Part shown: one piece after another, positions 31,539-39,880 of the stretch | Layout: every line of letters begins with the position of its first letter | Position numbering within the stretch: position 1 is the first letter of the stretch | Source of the DNA: Xanthomonas sp. DAR 35659 | GTDB lineage: Bacteria; Pseudomonadota; Gammaproteobacteria; Xanthomonadales; Xanthomonadaceae | NCBI RefSeq assembly: GCF_041242975.1 | Contig: NZ_CP162488.1 | Span: 3,214,001 to 3,278,000 of the forward strand | Direction: 5' to 3' | DNA length: 64,000 nucleotides | Program-made: the position numbers and the translations under genes | Notes under the pieces: generated by a model | Databases searched by the model: none | Told to the model about the DNA's origin: nothing | What the model saw: only the letters and a program-made list of their open reading frames with translations

Positions 31539-32873
31539 ATGTCCGCCTCCACCCTCATCGTCAACGCCCGCCTGGTCAACGAAGGCCGCGAAACCCAGGG
31601 CGACCTGCGCATCGCCGACGGCCGCATCGCCGCGATCGCCCCGCAGTTGGCCGCGCGCGACGGCGAGACCGTGGTCGACGCCGCCGGGCGCTGGCTGCTG
31701 CCCGGCATGATCGACGACCAGGTGCACTTCCGCGAACCCGGCCTGACCCACAAGGGCGACATCGCCAGCGAATCGGCGGCGGCGGTGGCCGGCGGCCTGA
31801 CCAGCTTCATGGACATGCCCAACACCAACCCACCGACGCTCGACGCGGCCGCGCTGCAGGCCAAGTACGACGCCGCGGCCGGCCGCGCCTGGGGCAACTA
31901 CGGGTTCTACCTGGGCGCGAGCAACGACAACCTGGCCGCGATCCAGACCCTGGATCCGAAGACCGCGCCCGGCATCAAGGTGTTCATGGGCGCCTCCACC
32001 GGCAACATGCTGGTCGACAACCCGCAGACCCTGGACGCGATCTTCCGCGACGCGCCGACCCCGATCATCACCCATTGCGAAGACACGCCGACCATCGACG
32101 CGACCCTGGCCGCGTTCAAGGAAAGGTACGGCGACGCGCTGACCCCGGACATGCACCCGGACATCCGCTCGCGCGAGGCCTGCCTGAAGTCCTCGCAGTT
32201 GGCGGTGTCGCTGGCGAAGAAGCACGGCACCCGCCTGCACGTGCTGCACATCTCCACCGCCGACGAGCTGGCGCTGTTTACGCCCGGCCCGATCCAGGGC
32301 AAGCGCATCACCGCCGAGACCTGCATCCATTTCCTGCGCTTCGACCGCGCGGACTACGCCACGCTCGGCAACCTGATCAAATGCAACCCGGCGATCAAGG
32401 ACGCCAGCGACCGCGAGGCGCTGATCCGCGCGCTGGCCGAGGACGTGATCGACGTGCTCGCCACCGACCACGCGCCGCACACCTGGGAAGAGAAGAGCAA
32501 GCCCTACGCGCAGGCGCCGTCGGGCCTGCCGCTGGTGCAGTACGCGCTGGTCGCGGCGCTGGAGCTGGTGCACGAGGGCCGGCTCAGCGTGGCCCAGGTG
32601 GTGCACAAGTTCGCGCACGCCCCGGCGCTGCTGTTCGACGTGCAGCAGCGCGGCTTCCTGCGCGAGGGCTACCACGCCGACCTGGTGCTGATCGACGACA
32701 CGCCGTTCACCGTGCGCCGCGAGGACATCCTGTCCAAGTGCGGCTGGTCGCCGTTCGAGGGCCGCACGTTCCGCTCGAAGATCGCCGCGACCTGGATCAA
32801 CGGCGCGCTGGCCTGGGACGGCACGCGCCTGGTCGGCGGCCCGAACGGGCAGCGCCTGGCGTTCGACCGCTGA
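31539..32873 (+). CDS. pyrC: Dihydroorotase
   Basis: A 444-residue amidohydrolase that closes carbamoyl-aspartate to dihydroorotate in pyrimidine synthesis. Motifs: PGMIDDQVHFREPGLTHKG, GIKVFMGAS (carboxylated Lys), THCEDT, HVLHIST and ATDHAPHTW. The usual first metal pair HxH reads QVH (Gln61, His63), a variant also common in Bacteroidetes-type dihydroorotases. It is packed between yidD and a peptidase gene with overlapping or touching ends. Confidence 0.94.
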   Translation: MSASTLIVNARLVNEGRETQGDLRIADGRIAAIAPQLAARDGETVVDAAGRWLLPGMIDDQVHFREPGLTHKGDIASESAAAVAGGLTSFMDMPNTNPPTLDAAALQAKYDAAAGRAWGNYGFYLGASNDNLAAIQTLDPKTAPGIKVFMGASTGNMLVDNPQTLDAIFRDAPTPIITHCEDTPTIDATLAAFKERYGDALTPDMHPDIRSREACLKSSQLAVSLAKKHGTRLHVLHISTADELALFTPGPIQGKRITAETCIHFLRFDRADYATLGNLIKCNPAIKDASDREALIRALAEDVIDVLATDHAPHTWEEKSKPYAQAPSGLPLVQYALVAALELVHEGRLSVAQVVHKFAHAPALLFDVQQRGFLREGYHADLVLIDDTPFTVRREDILSKCGWSPFEGRTFRSKIAATWINGALAWDGTRLVGGPNGQRLAFDR

Positions 32874-33733
32874 TGCGGCGCGCACGGCTGCCGGGCGCCG
32901 CGCTGGCGCTCGGGCTGTTGGCGTCGGCCATGGGCGCGCCGCCGCTGCAGGCGCAGACCGGGACCACCGCCAGCGCCGACGCGCGCAGCGTGTTCCCGGC
33001 CAGCGCCTCGCAGGGCGCACTGGTGATCGGCAAGGTGGCGCCGGGCAGCCGCGTGCAGTACGGCGGGCGCACCTTGCGGGTCAGCGGCTACGGCAGCGTG
33101 GTGTTCGGCATCGGCCGCGACGAACGCGGCCCGCTGCGGATCGTGGTGCAGCACGCGGACGGTCGCAGCGAGGACATCGCCATCGCGGTGACCCCGCGCG
33201 ACTGGCCGATCGAACGGGTCAACGGCGTGCCGCCGAAGACGGTCAACCCGCCGCCGGCGATCGCCGAGCGGATCAAGCGCGAGCAGGCCCAGGTCACCGC
33301 CGCGCGCGACCGCGACGACGACCGCACCGATTTCGCCGCGCCCTTCCTCTGGCCGGTGCAGGGCCGGATCAGCGGCCGCTTCGGCAATGCCCGCATGTAC
33401 AACGGGCAAGCCGGCTCCGGCCATTCGGGCATGGACATCGCCGTGCCCACCGGCACCCCGGTCAAGGCGCCGGCGGCGGGCGTGGTCGCCTTCGCCGCGC
33501 CGGACCTGTACCTCACCGGCGGCACGGTGCTGCTCGACCACGGCTACGGGGTCAGCTCGAACTTCCTGCATCTGTCGCGGGTGGACGTGAAGGTCGGCGA
33601 CCGCATCGCCCAGGGCCAGGTGATCGGCGCGGTCGGCGCCACCGGCCGCGCGACCGGGCCGCATCTGCATTGGGGGATGAACTGGTTCGACGTGCGCGTC
33701 GATCCGTTGCTGGTGCTGGAGCGAACCAAGTAA
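32873..33733 (+). CDS. M23 family (LytM-type) peptidoglycan endopeptidase
   Basis: A 286-residue exported protein: signal peptide of about 30 residues (ends LQAQ), an N-terminal beta-rich region, and an M23 domain at about 165-275. Zinc ligands HSGMD and HLHWG are intact, so it should cleave peptidoglycan cross-bridges rather than be a degenerate activator. Its ATG shares one base with the pyrC stop (TGATG). The last 15 codons and downstream sequence are duplicated about 125 bases further on. Confidence 0.93.
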   Translation: MRRARLPGAALALGLLASAMGAPPLQAQTGTTASADARSVFPASASQGALVIGKVAPGSRVQYGGRTLRVSGYGSVVFGIGRDERGPLRIVVQHADGRSEDIAIAVTPRDWPIERVNGVPPKTVNPPPAIAERIKREQAQVTAARDRDDDRTDFAAPFLWPVQGRISGRFGNARMYNGQAGSGHSGMDIAVPTGTPVKAPAAGVVAFAAPDLYLTGGTVLLDHGYGVSSNFLHLSRVDVKVGDRIAQGQVIGAVGATGRATGPHLHWGMNWFDVRVDPLLVLERTK

Positions 33734-33890
33734 CAGCCTGGCGGTTCGCCCGCAGTGGCGCGCGGCGGCGCGTTCTTCATCAACGATCACCGATGCACTC
33801 TCTGGCGCGGTTCGACGTGCGCGTCGATCCACTGCTGGTACTTGAGCGCACGAAGTAAGCGTCTGGCGGTTCGCCTGGGGTAGCGCGCGA
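33684..33890 (+). repeat. Tandem duplication of the 3' end of the M23 gene
   Basis: Bases 33684 to about 33766 (end of the peptidase gene plus about 35 bases) recur at 33809-33890 with some 80-85% identity. The second copy still encodes FDVRVDPLLVLERTK and a stop but has no domain in front of it. It is either a partial tandem duplication or all that is left of a second, deleted paralogue. Confidence 0.8.
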
Positions 33891-33901
33891 CTGCTTTTTA
33901 T

Positions 33902-33963
33902 GGGAGCGACTTCAGTCGCGACGCGCCTTTCCGGTAAAGCCCGTCGCGACTGAAGTCGCTCCC
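33902..33963. repeat. Perfect 22-bp palindromic REP-like hairpin
   Basis: GGGAGCGACTTCAGTCGCG and its exact complement (33902-33923 and 33942-33963) enclose an 18-base loop. It is a sequence variant of the GGAGCGGCTTCAGCCGCG repeats at 34052 and 48456. Confidence 0.88.
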
Positions 33964-34051
33964 GCGAGGGTCGAAGGCGCGCTCGTCGTTTCTGCAGAAA
34001 CGGCTTCGGTCGTTGCCGGCGCAGCGGCGAGCCTTCTGGTTTCGGACATGG

Positions 34052-34075
34052 GTCGCGGCTGAAGCCGCTCCTACA
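34052..34075. repeat. REP-like arm facing the IS110 insertion
   Basis: The complement of TGTAGGAGCGGCTTCAGCCG lies here. Its partner arm (34107-34114 continuing at 35264-35279) is split by the IS110 element. Together they formed an inverted pair with about 31 bases between. Confidence 0.85.
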
Positions 34076-34121
34076 GCATCCGCTACGCCGTGCGTCTTCT
34101 GTCTTATGTAGGAGTCAACTG

Positions 34122-35045
34122 TCATGCAGCAGCGATGACCGGGGGCGCGTAGGAGGTCTGATCGCGTGCGATGGCATTGAGCCAGCGCAGGAACTTGTGC
34201 ATGCAAGCGACGATGGCGACCTTGGACGGCTTGACTGCTGCCTTCAGGCGTGCATAGGTGTTGGCTAAGGGGGAGCCGGCGCGGATGGAGGCCCAGGTGG
34301 CCATGTACAGGACCCGTCGCACGTCGGCGCGTCCGCCGGTGATGCGGCGTTGGCCTTTCCAGCCACCGCTGTCGCGATTGAACGGGGCCAGCCCGACCAG
34401 GGCGGCGAGCTTGCGCGGCGGCAGCGTTCCCAGTTCCGGCAGCCGTGCGGCCAGGGTGGCGCGCAGGATCGCTCCGACCCCAGGGACCTTTGGCAGGGTC
34501 GAACATGTTCTGGCCTGTTGCTCGACCTGCCGGTCCAGCGCCCGGATCTGTTGATTCATCAGGGCGATGACCCGCTCGCACTGGTGGCGCACGTCGGGAC
34601 TGGTGATGTGATCCAGGCGGCGCCGGTGGGCATCGCGCTGGCCGACCACGGTGGTGCGCAGGTCGAGCAGTTCGCGTAGCTGCTGCAGGTGCTCTGGCAG
34701 CACGGTCGTGGGCGTGGTCGGGATGTGCTCAGCCGCGATGGCCAGCAGCCGCGCGTCCAGGGCGTCGGTCTTGGCATGCAGGCCCAGTGCGTTGGCCAAC
34801 GCACGCGGGCGCTGGGCAGACATGCGCACCGCCGGCAGGTCGGCCTGGCGCAGAGCCCGCAGCACCGCCGTCTCATAGCCGCCGCTGGCTTCCAACACGA
34901 TCCGCTCACAAGCCATCGTGGACAGACGCTGGACCAACTCACGCCGTCCTTGCAGCGTGTTGGGCTGGGTCCAGGCCAGTCCGTCCGGCTGCACATGGAT
35001 GACCAGTTCGGCCTTGGCCACATCGATTCCGACAAAGCGCCGCAT
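34122..35045 (-). CDS. IS110-family transposase (DEDD recombinase)
   Basis: A 307-residue recombinase. The RuvC-like acidic residues are Asp8 (GIDVAK), Glu52 (LEASGG), Asp94 and Asp97 (KTDALDA). The C-terminal transposase_20 domain has VPGVGAILRATLAARLPELG and the conserved serine motif DSGGWKG (Ser226). Both catalytic parts are intact, so it may be active. The ATG has GGAG nine bases upstream; the longer frame upstream runs into the element's non-coding RNA region. Confidence 0.95.
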   Translation of the reverse strand: MRRFVGIDVAKAELVIHVQPDGLAWTQPNTLQGRRELVQRLSTMACERIVLEASGGYETAVLRALRQADLPAVRMSAQRPRALANALGLHAKTDALDARLLAIAAEHIPTTPTTVLPEHLQQLRELLDLRTTVVGQRDAHRRRLDHITSPDVRHQCERVIALMNQQIRALDRQVEQQARTCSTLPKVPGVGAILRATLAARLPELGTLPPRKLAALVGLAPFNRDSGGWKGQRRITGGRADVRRVLYMATWASIRAGSPLANTYARLKAAVKPSKVAIVACMHKFLRWLNAIARDQTSYAPPVIAAA

Positions 35046-35074
35046 AGACGTTCTCCGCAGTAGACTCAGGGACG

Positions 35075-35240
35075 AGAGCGCTCCTGCCGATGCCCACGCT
35101 TGTGAGGTTCGAGTTCGCGGCTCGGGCAACTGTTCGGGCTTATCAGGCAGGAGAAACGGAGTGCGGCGGCACTGACTCCTACTCGTGCTCGTTTGGCACT
35201 GCGGCTAAACGGCCTGCCGCACTCCGCTCTCACCTACAAC
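35075..35240 (-). ncRNA. Candidate IS110 bridge RNA
   Basis: The recombinase's 5' non-coding region folds into two adjacent hairpins. One (35157-35226) has an 11-bp stem CGGAGTGCGGC/GCCGCACTCCG; its loop holds AGCCGC and GUAGGAG (minus-strand sense), which pair with opposite strands of the REP-like target on the two sides of the AG/CT core. The other (35081-35153) has an 8-bp stem CTCCTGCC/GGCAGGAG; its loop holds ACAGUUG and CACAAG, which pair with the element's own two ends (34116-34122 and 35258-35263). This is the target-loop/donor-loop arrangement known from IS621. RNA ends are approximate. Confidence 0.78.
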
Positions 35241-35301
35241 GATAAAGCCTAGTAAGACACAAGCGGCTTCAGCCGCGACAGACAGCGTCCTTCCCGACGT
35301 G

Positions 35302-35500
35302 CCATGTTGGTCTCCCTCCGCGCGTCCGCGTCACCACGTTGTCGCCCATCCCGCACCGGCCTGACGGGCCTGAAATCCGCCGCCGAGCACAGCGCCGACC
35401 TACCATGTCTGCCTCCCTCGGCGCGTCCGCGCCACCACGGCGTCACCCATCCCGCACCGACCTGACGGCCCTGAAATCCGCCGCCGAGGACAGCGCCGCA
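35302..35500. repeat. Two tandem copies of a ~101-bp sequence
   Basis: 35302-35399 and 35403-35500 are about 88% identical, sharing CGCATCCCGCACCG-like and CTGAAATCCGCCGCCGAG blocks with a period of 101 bases. No gene is evident in either. They lie between the IS element and the ethanolamine permease gene. Confidence 0.85.
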
Positions 35501-35690
35501 ACGATCCATCGTCAACAGATGCGGCTGCGGACCGAACCGCCGTTGCCATGCTGCTTTGCGGTATAACCGCTGAAGCGGCCAGCACGACCAGCCGCCCGCG
35601 CCGACCACGGCGCGCAACGCGCAATCGCTGTCCCCGCGGTGGTTCGCCGCGGCGTTCGCTCTCCCTCCCCCCGTCCAGGAGATGTGCGCA

Positions 35691-37058
35691 ATGACGATCG
35701 ACAAGCTCAAACCCACCCTCGGCACCCTGCACCTGTGGGGCATCGCCGTGGGCCTGGTGATCTCCGGCGAATACTTCGGCTGGAGCTACGGCTGGGGCGC
35801 CGCCGGCACGCTCGGCTTGCTGGTCACCACGCTCCTGGTGGCGGTGATGTACACCTGTTTCATCTTCAGCTTCACCGAACTGACCACCGCCATCCCCAAC
35901 GCCGGCGGTCCGTTCGCCTACAGCCTGCGCGCGTTCGGCACCGCCGGCGGGATGATCGCCGGCATCGCCACGCTGATCGAGTTCGTGTTCGCGCCGCCGG
36001 CGATCGCGATGGCGATCGGCGCCTACCTCAACGTGCAGTTCCCGACCCTGGACCCGCGCCTGGCCGCGGTCGGCGCCTATGCGGTCTTCATGACCTTGAA
36101 CATCCTCGGCGTCGGCATCGCCGCCACCTTCGAACTGATCGTGACGGTGCTGGCGGTGATCGAGCTGCTGGTGTTCATGGGCGTGGTCGCGCCGGGCTTC
36201 AGCGTGGCCAACTTCGTGCGCGGCGGCTGGGCCGGGTCGGACACGTTCAGCGTGGCGGCGATCGGCGGCATCTTCGCCGCGATCCCGTTCGCGATCTGGT
36301 TCTTCCTGGCGATCGAGGGCGCGGCGATGGCCGCCGAGGAAGCCAAGGATCCCCGCCGCACCATCCCGCGCGCCTACATCGCCGGCATCCTGACCCTGGT
36401 GACGCTGGCGTTCGGGGTGATGATCATGGCCGGCGGCGTCGGCGACTGGCGCGCCCTGTCCAACATCAACGATCCATTGCCGCAGGCGATGAAGGCGGTG
36501 GTCGGGCACAACTCGACCTGGCTGCACATGCTGGTGTGGATCGGCCTGTTCGGCCTGGTGGCCAGCTTCCACGGCATCATCCTGGGCTATTCGCGGCAGT
36601 TCTTCGCGCTGGCGCGCGCCGGTTTCCTGCCGCACGGCCTGGCCAAGCTGTCGCGCTTCCGCACCCCGCACCGCGCGATCCTGGCCGGCGGCGTGGTCGG
36701 CGTGGCGGCGATCTACAGCGACGGCCTGGTGCAGGTACAGGGCATGTCGCTGACCGCGGCGATGATCACCCTATCGGTGTTCGGCGCGATCGTCATGTAC
36801 ATCATGAGCATGCTCAGCCTGTTCAAGCTGCGCCGCGCCGAGCCGCAGCTGGCGCGCAGCTACCGCGCGCCAGGCTATCCACTGGTGCCGGCGCTGGCGC
36901 TGCTGCTGGCGCTGGTGTGCCTGGCGGCGATGGTGTGGTTCAACGCGCTGCTGGCGTTGCTGTTCCTGGGCCTGATGCTGCTCGGCGCGGGTTGCTGCGC
37001 GCTGAGCCTGCGCGGCAACGGCGGCGCGGTCGCCGCCGCGGCCCGCGGCGAGGCATGA
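35691..37058 (+). CDS. eat: Ethanolamine permease
   Basis: A 455-residue APC-family transporter with about 12 membrane segments. GLVISGEYFGWSYGWGAAG near the N-terminus and GGPFAYSLRAFG are typical of the ethanolamine permease group. Identification is helped by the ethanolamine ammonia-lyase genes 50 bases downstream. An AGGAG nine bases before this ATG picks it over an ATG three codons earlier. It probably brings ethanolamine from membrane or plant phospholipids into the cell as a carbon or nitrogen source. Confidence 0.93.
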   Translation: MTIDKLKPTLGTLHLWGIAVGLVISGEYFGWSYGWGAAGTLGLLVTTLLVAVMYTCFIFSFTELTTAIPNAGGPFAYSLRAFGTAGGMIAGIATLIEFVFAPPAIAMAIGAYLNVQFPTLDPRLAAVGAYAVFMTLNILGVGIAATFELIVTVLAVIELLVFMGVVAPGFSVANFVRGGWAGSDTFSVAAIGGIFAAIPFAIWFFLAIEGAAMAAEEAKDPRRTIPRAYIAGILTLVTLAFGVMIMAGGVGDWRALSNINDPLPQAMKAVVGHNSTWLHMLVWIGLFGLVASFHGIILGYSRQFFALARAGFLPHGLAKLSRFRTPHRAILAGGVVGVAAIYSDGLVQVQGMSLTAAMITLSVFGAIVMYIMSMLSLFKLRRAEPQLARSYRAPGYPLVPALALLLALVCLAAMVWFNALLALLFLGLMLLGAGCCALSLRGNGGAVAAAARGEA

Positions 37059-37107
37059 GCGACGACACGGCGCTCGCCGCGCGCGGGCGCCCGCAGGAGA
37101 CTCCGAC

Positions 37108-38502
37108 ATGAGCGGTTTCGCACACAGCGTCGGCGGCCAGACCTGGCGCTTCGACGACCTCAAGGACCTGCTGGCCAAGGCCACCCCGGCCCGCTCGGGC
37201 GACCGCCTGGCCGGGCTGGCCGCGGCCAGCGAACCGCAGCGGGTGGCGGCGCAGATGGCGCTGGCCGAGCTGCCGCTGCGGCACTTCCTGCACGAGGCGG
37301 TGATTCCCTACGAGGACGACGAGGTGACCCGGCTGATCGTGGACAGCCACGACGCGGCCGCGTTCGCGCCGGTGGCGCATCTCACCGTCGGTGACTTCCG
37401 CGACTGGTTGCTGAGCGAGGCGGCCGACGCGGCCGCGCTGGCGGCACTCGCGCCGGGCCTGACCCCGGAGATGGCCGCCGCGGTGTCCAAGCTGATGCGC
37501 ATCCAGGACCTGGTGCTGGTGGCGCAGAAGATCCGCGTGGTCACCGCGTTCCGCAACACGCTGGGGCTGCGCGGGCGGCTGTCCACGCGTTTGCAACCCA
37601 ACCACCCCACCGACGACCTGGCCGGCATCGCCGCCAGCGTGCTCGACGGGCTGCTGTACGCCAACGGCGATGCGGTGATCGGGATCAATCCGGCCAACGA
37701 CAACACCCAGACCATCTGCGAACTGCTGAAGATGCTCGACGCGGTGATCGCCGGCTACCAGATCCCGACCCAGGCCTGCGTGCTGACCCACGTCACCACC
37801 TCGATCGAGGCGATCGAACGCGGCGTGCCGCTGGACCTGGTGTTCCAGTCCATCGCCGGCACGCAGCAGGCCAACGCCAGTTTCGGCATCGATCTGGCGC
37901 TGCTGCAGGAGGGCTACGAGGCCGGGCTAAGCCTCAAGCGCGGCAGCGTCGGCGACAACGTGATGTATTTCGAGACTGGCCAGGGCAGCGCGCTGTCGGC
38001 CGACGCGCACCACGGCGTGGACCAGCAGACCTGCGAGGTGCGCGCCTACGCGGTGGCGCGCCGCTTCAAGCCGCTGCTGGTCAACACCGTGGTCGGCTTC
38101 ATCGGCCCCGAATACCTGTACGACGGCAAGCAGATCATCCGCGCAGGCCTGGAGGATCATTTCTGCGGCAAGCTGCTCGGCGTGCCGATGGGCTGCGACA
38201 TCTGCTACACCAACCATGCCGAAGCCGACCAGGACGACATGGACGTACTGCTGACCCTGCTCGGCACCGCCGGGATCAACTTCATCATGGGCATCCCCGG
38301 CTCCGACGACGTGATGCTCAACTACCAGACCACCTCGTTCCACGATGCGCTGTACGCGCGCCAGGCGCTGGGGCTGCGTCCGGCGCCGGAGTTCGAGGCG
38401 TGGCTGGAACGGCTGGACATTCTGCGCCTGGACGACGGCCGCTTCCGCCTCGGCCACGAGCCGCCGGCGGCGTTCCGGCGTGCGCTGGCACAACTGAGCT
38501 GA
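37108..38502 (+). CDS. eutB: Ethanolamine ammonia-lyase, large subunit
   Basis: A 464-residue TIM-barrel subunit that binds ethanolamine and, with EutC, adenosylcobalamin. Motifs include [15 protein letters not shown] [34 protein letters not shown] and MYFETGQGS. It yields acetaldehyde and ammonia. A ribosome site (GCAGGAG) precedes the ATG. No microcompartment shell genes surround it, so this is the short, non-compartment version. Confidence 0.97.
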   Translation: MSGFAHSVGGQTWRFDDLKDLLAKATPARSGDRLAGLAAASEPQRVAAQMALAELPLRHFLHEAVIPYEDDEVTRLIVDSHDAAAFAPVAHLTVGDFRDWLLSEAADAAALAALAPGLTPEMAAAVSKLMRIQDLVLVAQKIRVVTAFRNTLGLRGRLSTRLQPNHPTDDLAGIAASVLDGLLYANGDAVIGINPANDNTQTICELLKMLDAVIAGYQIPTQACVLTHVTTSIEAIERGVPLDLVFQSIAGTQQANASFGIDLALLQEGYEAGLSLKRGSVGDNVMYFETGQGSALSADAHHGVDQQTCEVRAYAVARRFKPLLVNTVVGFIGPEYLYDGKQIIRAGLEDHFCGKLLGVPMGCDICYTNHAEADQDDMDVLLTLLGTAGINFIMGIPGSDDVMLNYQTTSFHDALYARQALGLRPAPEFEAWLERLDILRLDDGRFRLGHEPPAAFRRALAQLS

Positions 38503-38513
38503 GCGGGCCGCGC

Positions 38514-39341
38514 ATGCACGACGACAGCGAACGTCCTTCCCGCGCCGACCCCTGGGCCGCACTGCGCCGGCTGACCCCGGCGCGCATCGCCCTGGGCCGC
38601 ACCGGCACCAGCCTGCCGACCGCGGCGCAACTGGACTTCCAGTTCGCGCATGCGCAGGCGCGCGACGCGGTGCACCTGCGCTTCGATCCGGCGCCGCTGA
38701 TTGCCGCGCTGGACGCGCGCGGCCGCGATCACGTCGCGCTGCGCAGCGCCGCGGCCGACCGCCATGTCTACCTGCAACGGCCCGACCTGGGCCGCCGGCT
38801 GAGCGAGGACGCGGCCGGCGAGCTGCGCGGCCGCATCGCCATGCAACGCCGCAGCTACGACCTGGCCGTGGTGGTGGCCGACGGCCTGTCGGCGCTGGCG
38901 GTGCATCGCCACGCCGCGCCGATGCTGGAACGCATCGACGCGCTGGCCGCGGCCGAAGGCTGGACCCTGGCGCCGGTGGCGCTGGTCGAACAGGGGCGTG
39001 TGGCGATCGGCGACGAGATCGGCGAACTGCTGGGCGCGCGCATGAGCGTGGTGTTGATCGGCGAGCGCCCCGGCCTCAGTTCGCCGGACAGCCTCGGCCT
39101 GTACTTCACCTACGCCCCGCGCGTAGGCCTCAACGACGCCTGCCGCAACTGCATCTCCAATGTGCGCGAGGCCGGCCTGAGCTATGCGCAGGCCGCGCAC
39201 AAGCTGGCCTGGCTGATGCGCGAGGCGTGCCGGCGGCAACTCTCCGGCGTGCAGTTGAAGGACCAGGCCGACACCCCGGCGCTGTCGGCCGAAGACGCGC
39301 CGCCGCGCAAGCCGCTGGGCAATTTCCTGATCACGGAGTAA
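38514..39341 (+). CDS. eutC: Ethanolamine ammonia-lyase, small subunit
   Basis: A 275-residue partner of EutB holding much of the cobalamin site. The conserved [44 protein letters not shown] and RNCISNVRE segments are present. It starts 11 bases after eutB. No eutA reactivase gene follows in the window. Confidence 0.97.
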   Translation: MHDDSERPSRADPWAALRRLTPARIALGRTGTSLPTAAQLDFQFAHAQARDAVHLRFDPAPLIAALDARGRDHVALRSAAADRHVYLQRPDLGRRLSEDAAGELRGRIAMQRRSYDLAVVVADGLSALAVHRHAAPMLERIDALAAAEGWTLAPVALVEQGRVAIGDEIGELLGARMSVVLIGERPGLSSPDSLGLYFTYAPRVGLNDACRNCISNVREAGLSYAQAAHKLAWLMREACRRQLSGVQLKDQADTPALSAEDAPPRKPLGNFLITE

Positions 39342-39880
39342 GCCGCGTCTGCAGCGACCGTGCCCTGCCCGTCCGCGCGACCGGCATCGACGACGCAAGC
39401 ACGTCGGCGTCCGCCACCAGCGGCCCGGGCAAGCCTCGGCACTGCACGCGGCGCCGCTTCGGTAACGCGCACTGAGCAGCGCTGGCGGCATCGAGGCTAT
39501 CGGCCCCAAGGTGGCCTCATCCCATCACGCGTCGCGCAGCGCCGTGGCGCAACGCAGCAGCGTGCGCGAGTTGCGCATGATGCCGCCGACCTGCCTGGGA
39601 TGCGGTTCCGATCAAGCTCCGCAACCGATCACACAAGCCTCGCCGACGAGGACAGCGGATGTGCCACGCCCAGAGGCAAACCGTGATCGCCCCGACACAA
39701 CCTGCATTTGGCTTCGGTATCGAACGGCAGCGCACTGCCGCGCGCCTAGCATTCGCGCCGGCCACGCCATGGCCACCGATCGCGCCTCTGCGGCCAGTGA
39801 ATGACACCGGTATCAATCCGGTGTCGACGACGGCGCCGCTGGGGCGTAGCAGGTCCCATCCCCAACGAGAGCACACCGCC
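39342..39880. other. Intergenic region between eutC and pectinesterase
   Basis: About 540 bases without a convincing gene. It should hold the pectinesterase promoter. I looked for a perfect HrpX PIP-box (TTCGB-N15-TTCGB) and did not find one. Confidence 0.5.

Larger units (their letters stand above)
34115..35263 (-). mobile_element. IS110-family insertion sequence in a REP-like repeat
   Basis: A 1149-bp element with one recombinase gene, only about seven bases beyond its 3' end and about 215 non-coding bases before its 5' end, the IS110 (not IS1111) layout. Boundaries come from the target: joining 34107-34114 to 35264 onward rebuilds TGTAGGAGCGGCTTCAGCC, identical to the intact repeat at 48463. 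A dinucleotide AG (CT on the recombinase strand) stands at both junctions (34113-34114 and 35262-35263), as expected for a two-base core. There are no long terminal inverted repeats. Confidence 0.9.

Noticed and set aside
33670..33858. 62-codon frame ending in VDPLLVLERTK as a separate small gene
   Set aside because: It is the duplicated 3' tail of the M23 gene without a ribosome site or independent domain.
34108..35182. GTAGGAGTCA/TGACTCCTAC considered as 10-bp terminal inverted repeats of the IS
   Set aside because: The right copy lies inside the element and is the target guide of the RNA loop; reconstruction of the empty site places the end at 35263.
39342..39880. HrpX-type PIP-box before the pectinesterase gene
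   Set aside because: Scattered TTCG occurrences but no pair at the required spacing followed by a -10 box.
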